Assembly: GCA_965215845.1 (NCBI GenBank)
Contig: CBDCEL010000004.1
Coordinates: 992,001-1,056,000 of the forward strand
Direction: 5' to 3'
Source: Aurantibacter_A sp965215845
GTDB taxonomy: Bacteria; Bacteroidota; Bacteroidia; Flavobacteriales; Flavobacteriaceae
DNA length: 64,000 nt
In this document: positions 50,780-59,986 of the stretch, piece by piece
How the letters are laid out: every line of letters starts with the position of its first letter
Numbering within the stretch: the first letter of the stretch is position 1
Program-made: the position numbers and the translations under genes
The notes under the pieces: generated by a model
The model's database searches: none
What the model was told of the DNA's origin: nothing
The model's input: the letters and a program-made list of their open reading frames with translations, nothing else

Positions 50780-53700
50780 TCATACCTTTTCCGCAATTCT
50801 CAAAATATCCCCGAAAACTCCTCTTGCCGTAACCGCTGCTCCCGCTCCGGCACCTTGAATGACCAATGGATGTTCACCATATGATTCCGTATAAATCTCA
50901 ATAATAGAGTCGGATCCCTTGACTTGGCCCAAAGCACTTTGCTTTGGCACGGAAATCAATTTTACATCTAACAGCCCTTTTTCCTTTTGCAGGTTACCAT
51001 GTAGGTCACCTACATAACGAAGCACATAACCAGGTTTCTGGTTCTTCTTGATCTCATTGAACTTGTCGTTCAATACGTCCAAATTGTTCATAAAAAAATC
51101 GACATCTCCCTTTTGCAATGCGCTCGGAATTAAATTTTGAATCTTAATATCGGAAAACTCATTTCGAAGATCCAGTTCCCGTGCCAATATCAACAGTTTT
51201 CGACCGACGTCATTACCCGACAAATCTTCGCGTGGGTCGGGCTCTGTATAACCCTTCTGCTTGGCATCTTTAAGAATGGATGAAAACGGTGCATCGACCT
51301 CTGAAAACGTATTGAAAATATAACTTAAACTTCCAGAAAATACGCCTTTGATTCGGGTAATGTTCTCTCCTGAGAGATGTAACAGTTTTATGGTATCTAT
51401 CAAGGGTAATCCTGCACCCACATTGGTCTCATATAAATATTGCTTTTGATTTTTCGCCAGCTCTTCCCTTAACAATTGATAATAATCAAAACCCAAGGTA
51501 TTCGCAATTTTATTCGACGATACAATATCAAAACCGTTTTCGACAAATTCAAAATAGTTGACCACAAAGTCTTGACTCGCCGTATTGTCAACAACAATTA
51601 AATTTTCAAGATGGTGGGCCTTTGCAAAAGAAAAAACATCATCGACCTTATAGTTTTTTCCTTTCTCCTTTAAGGCTGATTTCCATGCTCTTGGAATTCC
51701 ATTCTTTTCCATCAGAATCTTCTTTGAATTGGCAACCGCAAATACATTCAAATCGATTCCCTTTCGCTTTTCAATGGTTCTTGCAGACTTCAAAATCTGA
51801 TCGATCAACGTGCCGCCGACATTACCATGGCCGAAAATGGCAAGGTTTACCTTTTTACTGATTCCGAATATCTGCCCATGCATGACGTTGAGCGCCTTGT
51901 TCAAATCAGATTTTTTCAACACAAGGCTGACGTTTTTTCCAGTAATCGTATTATTGAAAAGTAAGGGCACGATTTGGTTTGTGATCAACGCATTATAGGG
52001 TTTATGAAAAGTACTCAGATCTTGGCCCACGATCGAGATGACCGATACATCGCTCACCACCGTAATCAAATTAATGTCCTTGGATTGAAAATCGCTTGCG
52101 AACTCCCTTTGAAGAACCGTCTTGGCACGTTGTGCCTTTTCGGCATTGACCACGAGACCAATTCCACGCTCTGATGAACCTTGTGAAATAATGCTCACGC
52201 TGATGTTGTTTTCACTTAACGCCCTAAATATTCTTGCGTCCACGCCTACTTTGCCCAAAAGACCCCTACCCTCAAGATTGACCAGGGAAACATTTTCAAT
52301 GACCGACAGGGATTTTATGCCCTCTTTTTTGGTTTTTGCACTGATCAGCGTTCCCTTATTGTCCCTATTAAAGGTATTTAGTATGCGTAGTGGAATATTT
52401 TTTTCAATAAGTGGAATAATGGTCTTTGCGTGCAATATGTTCGCCCCAAAACTGGCCAATTCATTGGCTTCTGAATATGAGAGCTCAGAAATTCGTTTTG
52501 CATCGGCAACATAGTCTGGGTTGGCCGTGAAAATACCATCTACATGGGTAAAGTTCTGAAGCTCGGCGGCATCTAAATAATTGGCCAAAAGCGCGGCGGA
52601 ATAGTTACTGCCATTTCTTCCCAATGTAGTAGTGTCACCCTGTTCAGAGGAAGCGATAAAACCCGTAACCACCGGAACGGTATCTACGTCCAATTGCGCA
52701 AATTCCCTCAGTACATTCTCCTTTGACATCGACTCCTGCACCTGGGCATCGCCAAAACTATCATCGGTAATTATGAGCTTTCTTGAATCTACAAACTTTG
52801 CATTTATACCTTTGCCTATCAGCAGTTTGGTAATCAGCTTTGCGGAAATGATCTCGCCGAACGCCAATACTTGATCCTTAATTTTAAGGCTGTAATCCCC
52901 TAAAAAGGAGACCCCTTCAAATAGCTTGAACAAATTGCCGAATTCTTCCGCAAGGTTTACATTTTTGTAGGTATGCGTCTGATACTTCTCAAAAGCTTCA
53001 AAGTCTTTTCCAAAGTCTAGTCCGGCCGCGGCCTTGTCCAATATACCCTCCAATTGATCCGTAGCTTTTTCCCTAGCGGATACCACAACGGCAATATTTT
53101 CTCCGTTCCCTACTTTTGACTTAACGATTTCAAGAACACTTCCCAATCCTTCCCCATTACTCAACGATTTTCCGCCGAACTTTAATACTTTGATCTTCTC
53201 CGATTTCCCATTTCGCGAAAAAACACCGGACAACAATTTTTGCATCTGCTCGAATTCGATCAAAAATGCATCATGCCCATGTAGCGATTGTACTTCACCG
53301 TAGGTAACATTGCTATTCGCTTGCGCTATTTGCCGAAAGGTCTCCTTGTTCTCCTTGGCGGTAAAAAATAGATCTGAGTCGACCCCGACTATATGTATGT
53401 TAGTGTCGCTATCTTGCAGCGCTTGAAACGCCTTCTCCCCATTTCTAGTTATATCGATGGTCTTCAGCAACTGATTCATCAATTTATAGGCGGAAAGTTG
53501 AAAACGTTCTTTCAATTTCTCCCCATGGTGCATTAGCCAACTTTCAACATTGAAGACCTGTAATTCCTCGTTTGTACTTCTTTTGAACCGTTCCTTAAAC
53601 GATTCAGGGGTGCGATAGCATAACATGGCATGCATGCGTGCATCGTGTACAGGTTGTTTTGAATTGACTAAAAACTGCTCTTGAATCTGGCAGTTGGCAA

Positions 53701-54166
53701 TCAACCAATCAGTGGATTTCCAATCGGAAGCAACCGGAATCAGGTGCTCAGTAATCTTCGGATTCAGCGCGGCCATTTCCCAGGCAATTCCACCGCCCAA
53801 TGATCCGCCTATGATTGCAAAAAGTTTTTTTATTCTCAGCTTTTCAAGTCCCTTTAAAAAAATCTTCGCAACATCCCCCGCGACAAAATCCTTATAATTG
53901 TCGATGACAAATCCGTCATAACCGTTACCGGGAATATTAAAGGACAGTATTGTATATCTGTTCGTATCTATACATTTACCTTCGCCGATCAATGCAGACC
54001 ACCAACCATTTTCGCCTGTCACATTTGAATTTCCTGTTAGGGCGTGATTAACCAAAACAATGGGTGCCGAATGTAGTTTCTTGCCAAAAAGTTGATAAGA
54101 AAGTTCAAGGTCCTGTGATACACCGCTAATGGCGGTAAAGTTTTTGAGATGTAGGTGGTGTAGCAT
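50780..54166 (-). CDS. homoserine acetyltransferase / aspartokinase / homoserine dehydrogenase fusion
   Basis: 1128 residues in three parts. Residues 1 to about 320 are a MetX-type alpha/beta hydrolase: oxyanion loop VNHALTGNSN, nucleophile elbow IIGGSLGGGIAWE (Ser122), Asp in GVDSDLFF and His in LHGHDAFL. About 330-770 is an aspartokinase (KVLKFGGKSLSNGEG, FIASSEQGDTTTLGRNGSNYSAALLA, then two ACT repeats). About 780-1128 is homoserine dehydrogenase (NLAIFGHGNVGGTLIDQIL, GLPLIDTIKLLHLSGENITRIKGVFSGSLSYIFN, GYTEPDPREDLSGNDVGRKLLILARELDL). Three of the steps from aspartate to O-acetylhomoserine are thus on one chain; aspartate-semialdehyde dehydrogenase is elsewhere. The partner MetY is directly upstream under a SAM riboswitch. 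Confidence 0.93.
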   Translation of the reverse strand: MLHHLHLKNFTAISGVSQDLELSYQLFGKKLHSAPIVLVNHALTGNSNVTGENGWWSALIGEGKCIDTNRYTILSFNIPGNGYDGFVIDNYKDFVAGDVAKIFLKGLEKLRIKKLFAIIGGSLGGGIAWEMAALNPKITEHLIPVASDWKSTDWLIANCQIQEQFLVNSKQPVHDARMHAMLCYRTPESFKERFKRSTNEELQVFNVESWLMHHGEKLKERFQLSAYKLMNQLLKTIDITRNGEKAFQALQDSDTNIHIVGVDSDLFFTAKENKETFRQIAQANSNVTYGEVQSLHGHDAFLIEFEQMQKLLSGVFSRNGKSEKIKVLKFGGKSLSNGEGLGSVLEIVKSKVGNGENIAVVVSAREKATDQLEGILDKAAAGLDFGKDFEAFEKYQTHTYKNVNLAEEFGNLFKLFEGVSFLGDYSLKIKDQVLAFGEIISAKLITKLLIGKGINAKFVDSRKLIITDDSFGDAQVQESMSKENVLREFAQLDVDTVPVVTGFIASSEQGDTTTLGRNGSNYSAALLANYLDAAELQNFTHVDGIFTANPDYVADAKRISELSYSEANELASFGANILHAKTIIPLIEKNIPLRILNTFNRDNKGTLISAKTKKEGIKSLSVIENVSLVNLEGRGLLGKVGVDARIFRALSENNISVSIISQGSSERGIGLVVNAEKAQRAKTVLQREFASDFQSKDINLITVVSDVSVISIVGQDLSTFHKPYNALITNQIVPLLFNNTITGKNVSLVLKKSDLNKALNVMHGQIFGISKKVNLAIFGHGNVGGTLIDQILKSARTIEKRKGIDLNVFAVANSKKILMEKNGIPRAWKSALKEKGKNYKVDDVFSFAKAHHLENLIVVDNTASQDFVVNYFEFVENGFDIVSSNKIANTLGFDYYQLLREELAKNQKQYLYETNVGAGLPLIDTIKLLHLSGENITRIKGVFSGSLSYIFNTFSEVDAPFSSILKDAKQKGYTEPDPREDLSGNDVGRKLLILARELDLRNEFSDIKIQNLIPSALQKGDVDFFMNNLDVLNDKFNEIKKNQKPGYVLRYVGDLHGNLQKEKGLLDVKLISVPKQSALGQVKGSDSIIEIYTESYGEHPLVIQGAGAGAAVTARGVFGDILRIAEKV

Positions 54167-54189
54167 ATAGGGTAAATATTAAAGGAGTT

Positions 54190-54252
54190 GAAACCAACCC
54201 CTTCGTTCCGATAAATCGGAACACCTCCCCTCAGACGAGGGGAGGAGCCAAT
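54190..54252. repeat. interspersed palindromic repeat copy
   Basis: AACCAACCCCTTCGTTCCGA, then TAAATCGGAACACCTCCCCTC, AGAC, GAGGGGAGGAGCC. Two perfect hairpins lie back to back (GTTCCGAT/ATCGGAAC and CTCCCCTC/GAGGGGAG). It lies in the 100-base gap between metY and the metX-thrA fusion and could act as an intercistronic mRNA hairpin. Confidence 0.6.
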
Positions 54253-54266
54253 CATAGTTCAACGTT

Positions 54267-55559
54267 TTAAGCAAATACTGATTTGTCAATTGTGGCAAAT
54301 GCACTTTCAAGATCCGCCTTCAAATCTTCAAGATCTTCCAAACCGACCGAAAGACGAATCAAATCTTTTGTCACCCCGGTGGATTCTTGCTGTGCATCGT
54401 CCAATTGTTGATGTGTCGTACTAGCCGGGTGTATTATTAAGGATTTTGTATCTCCAATATTTGCGAGAAGCGAAAAAATCTTGGTCTCGTCGGCAATCTT
54501 CTTCGCTGATTCAAATCCACCCTTTACCCCAAAGGTGACAATTCCACTTTGACCCTTTGGCAGATATGCATCGGCTTGTGCCTTATATTTGCTGGTTTTC
54601 AATCCAGGATAGTTGACCCATGCCACTTCAGGGCGATCTTGTAACCATTCGGCCAAGGCCAAAGCATTCTCGCTATGTTGTTTCATTCTTACTTCCAAGG
54701 TTTCCAGCCCCTGAATTATCTGGAATGCATTAAAAGGGCTCAAGGCCGCACCGTAATCCCTTAGACCTTCGATTCGCGCCTTAATGATAAAAGCCAACTC
54801 ACCAACCGCTTCGTGGTAAATCAATCCATGATACCCAGGTGACGGTTCTGTGAATTCCGGAAATTTACCGCTAGTCCAATCAAATGTGCCTGCGTCGATA
54901 ATAGCTCCTCCTAAAGCGGTACCATTGCCATTGATATATTTGGTCAAGGAGTGAATCACAATATTGGCACCATGTTCAATAGGATTAAGCAGTGCTGGAG
55001 TCGGTACGGTGTTATCTACGATAAACGGAATTTTAGCAGCTCTTGCCTCGGCTGATATCGCTTTTAAATCCAACACGTCAAGCTTGGGGTTTCCCACGGC
55101 CTCTACAAAGATTGCGCGTGTGTTTTCCTGTACAGCCTTTCCAAAATTATTTGGGTCTGAGGGGTCTACAAAGGTAGTGGTGATACCTAATCTTGGTAAG
55201 GTAACACTAAGTAAATTGTATGTGCCGCCATACAGGCTATTTGATGCCACAATATGGTCGCCTGCTTTGAGTAGCACCAACAAAGCCGTAACCGTGGCCG
55301 AAGATCCCGACGAAGTAACAATCGCAGCCGCGCCACCTTCCAAAGCCGCCAATCGCTGCTCCAAGACATCGTTTGTCGGATTCATTATCCGTGTATAAAT
55401 ATTGCCAAATTCAGCCAAGGCGAAAAGATTTGCCGCATGATCTGAATCGTTGAACACATAGGCCGTGCTTTGATAGATGGGCACAGCTCGGGTTCCTCCA
55501 TTGGCAGAAACATCATGCCCCGCGTGTAAGGCATTGGTAGAAAATTTTTGATCACTCAT
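54267..55559 (-). CDS. metY: O-acetylhomoserine aminocarboxypropyltransferase
   Basis: About 430 residues from ATG 55559 (SDQKFSTNALHAGHDVSANG). It is a PLP enzyme making homocysteine from O-acetylhomoserine and sulfide. The PLP lysine is in NIVIHSLTKYINGNGTALGG. Family blocks are RIMNPTNDVLEQRLAALEGG, FVEAVGNPKLDVLDL, PFIVDNTVPTPALLNPIEHG and SLIIHPASTTHQQLDD. The frame continues to 55619 but those residues lie in the riboswitch leader. It is followed by the fusion that makes its substrate, so the two form one SAM-controlled unit. Confidence 0.95.
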   Translation of the reverse strand: MSDQKFSTNALHAGHDVSANGGTRAVPIYQSTAYVFNDSDHAANLFALAEFGNIYTRIMNPTNDVLEQRLAALEGGAAAIVTSSGSSATVTALLVLLKAGDHIVASNSLYGGTYNLLSVTLPRLGITTTFVDPSDPNNFGKAVQENTRAIFVEAVGNPKLDVLDLKAISAEARAAKIPFIVDNTVPTPALLNPIEHGANIVIHSLTKYINGNGTALGGAIIDAGTFDWTSGKFPEFTEPSPGYHGLIYHEAVGELAFIIKARIEGLRDYGAALSPFNAFQIIQGLETLEVRMKQHSENALALAEWLQDRPEVAWVNYPGLKTSKYKAQADAYLPKGQSGIVTFGVKGGFESAKKIADETKIFSLLANIGDTKSLIIHPASTTHQQLDDAQQESTGVTKDLIRLSVGLEDLEDLKADLESAFATIDKSVFA

Positions 55560-55683
55560 GACTTCTGATTTTTTAATTGTTATTAATTCGATTAAAAAAT
55601 CCAAACCTCTGACTACCATACTGCAGTCCGGTCTAATTAAAAAGTTATGAAGAAAGAAGGAATAACGAACATAATTCGTTTGT

Positions 55684-55800
55684 GTTATCTGCCGAGATAC
55701 TGAACTCTATTCAGCATTCGGTAGAATGTAGCACCTTCCCCGCATGGCGGGAGGTTGCTAAGGCTTCAAAGGGTCTATTCCCTCCACCTTTCTTGATAAC
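55684..55800 (-). promoter_or_regulatory. SAM-I (S-box) riboswitch before metY
   Basis: On the minus strand: P1 GTTATC (55800-55795)/GATAAC (55689-55684), AAGAAAGGTGGAGGGAATAG, CCCTTTGAAGCCTTAGCAACC, CGGGGAAGGTGCTACATTC and an extended P4 hairpin region. CTTTCTTCATAAC downstream (55656-55644) complements the 5' P1/P2 strand at 12 of 13 positions, as in the metH leader, and is followed by five T. Another hairpin AACGAA/TTCGTT lies next to the 3' P1 strand. Confidence 0.95.
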
Positions 55801-55831
55801 AATTCAATACGTGTTTGAACTTTTGGAAAGA

Positions 55832-55874
55832 CAAATATAAGAATGGAAAATGAAATTCCTAGTGATTTAATAGA
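55832..55874 (-). promoter_or_regulatory. promoter-like element and operator motif upstream of the metY riboswitch
   Basis: TATATTTG (55839-55832, minus strand) matches the -7 consensus and would start transcription about 25 bases before the aptamer. CCTAG-TGATTTA-ATAGA (55858-55874) repeats the cysH operator core TTCCTA-N2-GATTTAATAG and sits over the -33 region. One arm is imperfect. Confidence 0.45.
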
Positions 55875-55946
55875 AAATTGAAACCGACCGTTGCCAAAAC
55901 CAAATGGACCTGTTAAGCCCTTTAAGCCTCAACAGTCGCGTTATGT

Positions 55947-57203
55947 TTATAGCTTAAAGGCTTTTTTGACCTTATCGACCATGTCCAACTTTTCCCAAGT
56001 GAAAAGCTCGACCTCCTTCTCAACACGTCCGTTGTAAGGCGATTCAAATACTTTTTTTACAATTTTGGGTTCTTTGCCCATATGACCATAGGCCGCAGAT
56101 TCCAGATAAATCGGATTTCTCAATTTCAATCGTTTTTCTATCGCAAATGGGCGCATATCAAACAATTTTTCGACCTTTTTGGCAATTTGACCATCTGTTA
56201 AATCGATATTCGCCGTTCCATAGGTATCTATGAAGATAGAGGTGGGTTTCACCACTCCGATGGCATAACTTACTTGCACCAAAATTTCATCTGCCACCCC
56301 CGCTGCTACTAAATTTTTTGCAATATGTCTTGAGGCGTAGGCCGCACTTCGATCTACTTTGCTGGGGTCTTTACCACTGAAAGCACCTCCACCGTGGGCG
56401 CCTTTGCCTCCATAAGTATCGACAATAATTTTTCTGCCGGTAAGGCCCGTATCCCCATGCGGTCCGCCTATTACGAATTTGCCTGTCGGATTGATATGAT
56501 ATTGAATCTGGTCATCAAAAAGGTTCTGAATCTTTTTGGGCAATTTCTTTTTAACCCTTGGAATCAAAATTTCGACAATATCTTTCTTGATTTTTGCCAG
56601 CATTTTCTTGTCGTTCTTGTCAAAGGCGTCGTGCTGGGTAGACACCACAATGGTATCTATTCGCTGAGGTACGTTGTCATCTGAATACTCGATTGTTACC
56701 TGCGATTTCGCATCTGGCCTCAAATATTCTATTTGCTTGTTTGCCCTTCGCAAATCGGCCAGTACCTGTAAGATCTTGTGCGAGATATCAAGGGCCAAAG
56801 GCATGTAATTCGAGGTTTCTTTGGTGGCATAGCCGAACATCATACCTTGATCACCAGCGCCCTGCTGTTCTTTTTTCCCACGATCAACACCTTGATTAAT
56901 ATCTTGGGATTGTTCATGTATCAAGGAAATTACCCCGCACGAATCACCACTGAATTGATACTCACCTTCTGTATAACCTATCTTGTTGATGACATTTCTG
57001 GCAATATTCTGAACATCGAGATAGGTTTCACTTTTAACCTCTCCCGCGAGAACCACCTGACCGGTAGTGACCATGGTTTCACAGGCAACTTTGCTTTCCG
57101 GGTCAAACGCCAAAAAGTGATCTAGCAATGCATCGCTAATTTGATCGGCCACCTTATCGGGATGCCCTTCACTAACTGATTCGGAGGTAAATAAATACGA
57201 CAT
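55947..57203 (-). CDS. metK: S-adenosylmethionine synthetase
   Basis: 418 residues; it makes SAM from methionine and ATP. Standard motifs: YLFTSESVSEGHPDKVADQISDALLD with the catalytic His (about 15), GDQGMMFGYATKET, GPHGDTGLTGRKIIVDTYGG, GGGAFSGKDPSKVDRSAAY. It is about 30 residues longer than E. coli MetK because of an internal insertion (FDKNDKKMLAKIKKDIVEILIPRVKKKL region), as is usual in Bacteroidota. The 250-base upstream gap has a TAGTTTTG promoter-like element (57351-57344) and a candidate SAM-II-like segment. Confidence 0.96.
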   Translation of the reverse strand: MSYLFTSESVSEGHPDKVADQISDALLDHFLAFDPESKVACETMVTTGQVVLAGEVKSETYLDVQNIARNVINKIGYTEGEYQFSGDSCGVISLIHEQSQDINQGVDRGKKEQQGAGDQGMMFGYATKETSNYMPLALDISHKILQVLADLRRANKQIEYLRPDAKSQVTIEYSDDNVPQRIDTIVVSTQHDAFDKNDKKMLAKIKKDIVEILIPRVKKKLPKKIQNLFDDQIQYHINPTGKFVIGGPHGDTGLTGRKIIVDTYGGKGAHGGGAFSGKDPSKVDRSAAYASRHIAKNLVAAGVADEILVQVSYAIGVVKPTSIFIDTYGTANIDLTDGQIAKKVEKLFDMRPFAIEKRLKLRNPIYLESAAYGHMGKEPKIVKKVFESPYNGRVEKEVELFTWEKLDMVDKVKKAFKL

Positions 57204-57280
57204 GTCTTCCTAATTTTAAATCAAAGTAGGATTTGGATGAAAGTGCCGAAAGGAGATTGACTTGAAGACTACTCAATATC

Positions 57281-57330
57281 AACTGCTTTAGCATTTTTTT
57301 GGAGGTTGCAATCAGTCAAATCCTTCCTCA
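57281..57330 (-). promoter_or_regulatory. candidate SAM-II-like riboswitch upstream of metK
   Basis: The minus strand holds, in order, a P1 5' arm GAGG, GGATTTGACTGATTGCA, P1 3' arm CCTC(C), an A run and TGCTAAAGCAGTTG. From memory, the SAM-II aptamer has the order P1-GAUUU(G/A)-...-UUGCA-P1'-AAA-GCUAAA with a loop-to-3' pseudoknot. Here GACTG (57317-57313) can pair with CAGTT (57286-57282). P1 is short with unpaired bases, and the element is about 80 bases from the ATG, so this is a candidate only. Confidence 0.4.
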
Positions 57331-57455
57331 TTGTTATGGTGGGCAAAACTACGACTTACTTTTGAAAATAAAAATCTTAGTGGAAGAAACTAGCGGGATC
57401 TTTTTTGCCCATTAAAATTCCTCTGGCACGAAGTGGGACTTATAGGCGGACTGCT

Positions 57456-59507
57456 CTAGTATTCCAGTAGTTTTTTCTTGAAAAAGATTCCCTTGATACC
57501 ATTGATGAACTTGATGTAATAATAAATCAAATTGACTGGGTAAGACAGCCAATAGAGGCCTTTGGCGTACAACATGGGCTTAATCTTGACCAAGAATCGA
57601 AAAGTCTTTTCAGGAAACCAAAGAAAGCGTTTTAACACACTTATTTTACTGTCTCGCAATTGTGAATGGTCATAATTTAAACCGACCTCGTTATTGCCTA
57701 CGTTTTGGTAAAATCCTTGGGATATCTCGTGCATGAACTTTATTTTCTTTTTGCCTGCAAAAAGACCCAAACGTAGTGCAAGATCGGTCATATACTCTTG
57801 AACTACATCGTATTCATAACATACGGGCTTCAAATCCTCGATAAGTTGGCAATACTCCGCAAACATATATTCTTGAATCGGAGCAATCATTTTATAATAG
57901 ACCCGCTTTTCATTCTCTTCGTAATGTTCGATTGTGAAATCCCCTGCTTTGTTTCGATACCCCAAGGTACTGCCATGTGGAGCAGCAAGCAACTGCTCAT
58001 ATAATTGGCGATTGGCCATCAAAACATTATCGGAGGCACTTGCTGTGGGATAAACAGAAAAATTCAGGCCGAATCTTTTGGTGGATTCCGTAATTCGATA
58101 ACCCTCTTTCAACCCAAGATAATAACCATTGACATTCACCCTTTCGTTGAAAAAGGTGTAAATACACTCTTGCATGGTACCCCTCCACCCAACATCGACC
58201 ACGGTCATTCCTTCTTCATGAAAATCTATGTCAAAAGAATCTAGGTAGTTTTGAAAGGCCTTTTTTTGCACCCCACGATTTCTCTCATAATGGGTTACGA
58301 ATTTTTCATTTCGCCTTAACTTTGTAAGTAAATCCGAGTTATAGAAATTAGGGATCATTTCGGTCTTATCAATTCCGATTTCCGAAGTAATCTCATCGAT
58401 AAGGGCATCGGAAAATAGAAATGCCTTCATGAAATTCTGCATGGAAATTTCAGAATCTTGCCTTCTCAAATGTTCGAATCCTTCAATGTCAATTTTCTTG
58501 TGGGCAATCTGCATTGTGGACTGTCGAGAGGCCTTGAAATAATGTGATCGAATTGTGTCGCCGGTATTCAATTGAACGGTCGATTGATAATGATCAAAAA
58601 GGCGCTTTAAAAAAAACCCTTCTCTAGAAATGAAGAAAAGATTCTTGATTCGTTTCTTCTTGGCCTCTTTATAGAGCCTTTCCATGAAAATATGAAAAAG
58701 TATGATGTATTCACCGTAAGCATGGCTACTACGAATACTTCGGGCTTCAAGGGCCTTGTTTATTTTAACATATTCGTTCTTATCGTTGCCAAGAAGCTTG
58801 AACTTGTTCTTTAGTTTTAAATGCCTTTTCCCGATAAATATGCCTTTGATTCCATGCTTGTTCGCATTATTGATGTCGCTGCGCTTATTATCACCTATCA
58901 TAACGACCTTTCCGGGATCCAACTTCAATTCTTTCAAAATTCGAGAATATAGCGAACCACCATTCTCTTTGCTCGCCTCATAAGATGATGAAACATAGAC
59001 CCCATCGAACAAGTCATTTAACCCATGGTACGTTAAAATCTCAAGAATCAACTCCTTCGAAAGATAAAAGTCGGTTACCAGATACAAACGACACCCCTTT
59101 TCCCTTAATCGCGACAAAGCAGACTTGACATCCTTATTAACATATTGCACCTCGGTCTCGGAAACCAAATCGGCAGCTTTTGAGTATTCCAAGAATTCAT
59201 CAAATGACCAATGGCCCGATAAGTCATGGTTCAGGAGTCTGTTGAAAATCTCTTTGATTTGAATTCGGTAGGGTATTTCAGAAGCTCTTTTATCAAGCTT
59301 ATTCGAAAGATGTTCGACTGCCGCCTTTCTTATAAAGAAGAGTTCATTTATTTTTAGGTCAAGGCCCAATTCCCTGACCATTGCCTTTGCCCACAATTTT
59401 AAAGTATAGTGAGGGTGCACCTTTCGGTGGATGAGTGTGTCGTACAGGTCACAGAAAACCGTACTGCACTCAGGGGAATTAGCCACGGCGGTCAGTATTT
59501 TGTTCAT
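57456..59507 (-). CDS. HAD-superfamily hydrolase with large C-terminal domain
   Basis: 683 residues. The first 235 form a HAD fold: motif I VFCDLYDTLIHRK (Asp nucleophile near 20), cap, LYLVTDFYLSKE (motif II), KENGGSLYSRIL and VVMIGDNKRSDINNANKHG (motif IV). The remaining 440 residues are unfamiliar, with aromatic and basic stretches (GYYLGLKEGYR, FFISREGFFLKRLFDHY, VDVGWRGTMQ) seen in proteins of surface-polysaccharide loci. The C-terminal 40 residues are hydrophobic and basic, possibly membrane-associated. No glycosyltransferases are adjacent. Substrate unknown. Confidence 0.78.
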   Translation of the reverse strand: MNKILTAVANSPECSTVFCDLYDTLIHRKVHPHYTLKLWAKAMVRELGLDLKINELFFIRKAAVEHLSNKLDKRASEIPYRIQIKEIFNRLLNHDLSGHWSFDEFLEYSKAADLVSETEVQYVNKDVKSALSRLREKGCRLYLVTDFYLSKELILEILTYHGLNDLFDGVYVSSSYEASKENGGSLYSRILKELKLDPGKVVMIGDNKRSDINNANKHGIKGIFIGKRHLKLKNKFKLLGNDKNEYVKINKALEARSIRSSHAYGEYIILFHIFMERLYKEAKKKRIKNLFFISREGFFLKRLFDHYQSTVQLNTGDTIRSHYFKASRQSTMQIAHKKIDIEGFEHLRRQDSEISMQNFMKAFLFSDALIDEITSEIGIDKTEMIPNFYNSDLLTKLRRNEKFVTHYERNRGVQKKAFQNYLDSFDIDFHEEGMTVVDVGWRGTMQECIYTFFNERVNVNGYYLGLKEGYRITESTKRFGLNFSVYPTASASDNVLMANRQLYEQLLAAPHGSTLGYRNKAGDFTIEHYEENEKRVYYKMIAPIQEYMFAEYCQLIEDLKPVCYEYDVVQEYMTDLALRLGLFAGKKKIKFMHEISQGFYQNVGNNEVGLNYDHSQLRDSKISVLKRFLWFPEKTFRFLVKIKPMLYAKGLYWLSYPVNLIYYYIKFINGIKGIFFKKKLLEY

Positions 59508-59986
59508 TGGGGCAGAGCTAAAAACTCATTTAAAATAATCTGATCAGTCAATAAATTCTTTATTTAATCATTCTCGATCAAGGTCAATATTTAGAACCAG
59601 ATTATTTTATATACGTAATTTTTGCACATTTCGATCACGAAATCCTTAAATATTACTGTCCAAATTTAATCACTAAAGTGTTAATGAAGCAAGTATTTTA
59701 AACGATTTTGAAGAATAGCACGGGGAAAATCTTAAAAAATCGAGGAGAATCGCTGTTCCATTAAAATCTGTCAAGCGCTATAAACAAGAACTTTTTGCAA
59801 TCTTATCGTATTCTGGGATTATGAAAAGGAGGAAACAAAAATTTGATGTAAAAGTGTTGTTCGTGAATATATATTTCCACGCTTTTAAACGGATATGCCT
59901 GTAAAGATTTTCAGTATGTCAGTATATCTTGTATATTGTGGCTCCTAATTTCTTGCTGACATAGCTAACCATAAACTAGAACACAA
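59508..59986. other. 479-base intergenic region between divergent genes
   Basis: AT-rich DNA separating the HAD gene (minus) and the deoxynucleoside kinase gene (plus). It must hold both promoters. The only reading frame of note is a 27-codon ATG frame at 59821-59904 preceded by no ribosome site; its basic and hydrophobic peptide has no recognisable feature. No hairpin terminator, riboswitch core or tRNA was seen. Confidence 0.6.

Noticed and set aside
54037..54255. 72-codon minus-strand frame across the repeat
   Set aside because: It runs through the palindromic repeat and the start of the fusion gene in another frame; no coding signature.
59821..59904. 27-codon ATG frame in the large intergenic region
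   Set aside because: No ribosome site, no recognisable motif and no hairpin arrangement as seen for the pheA leader; kept only as a remark.
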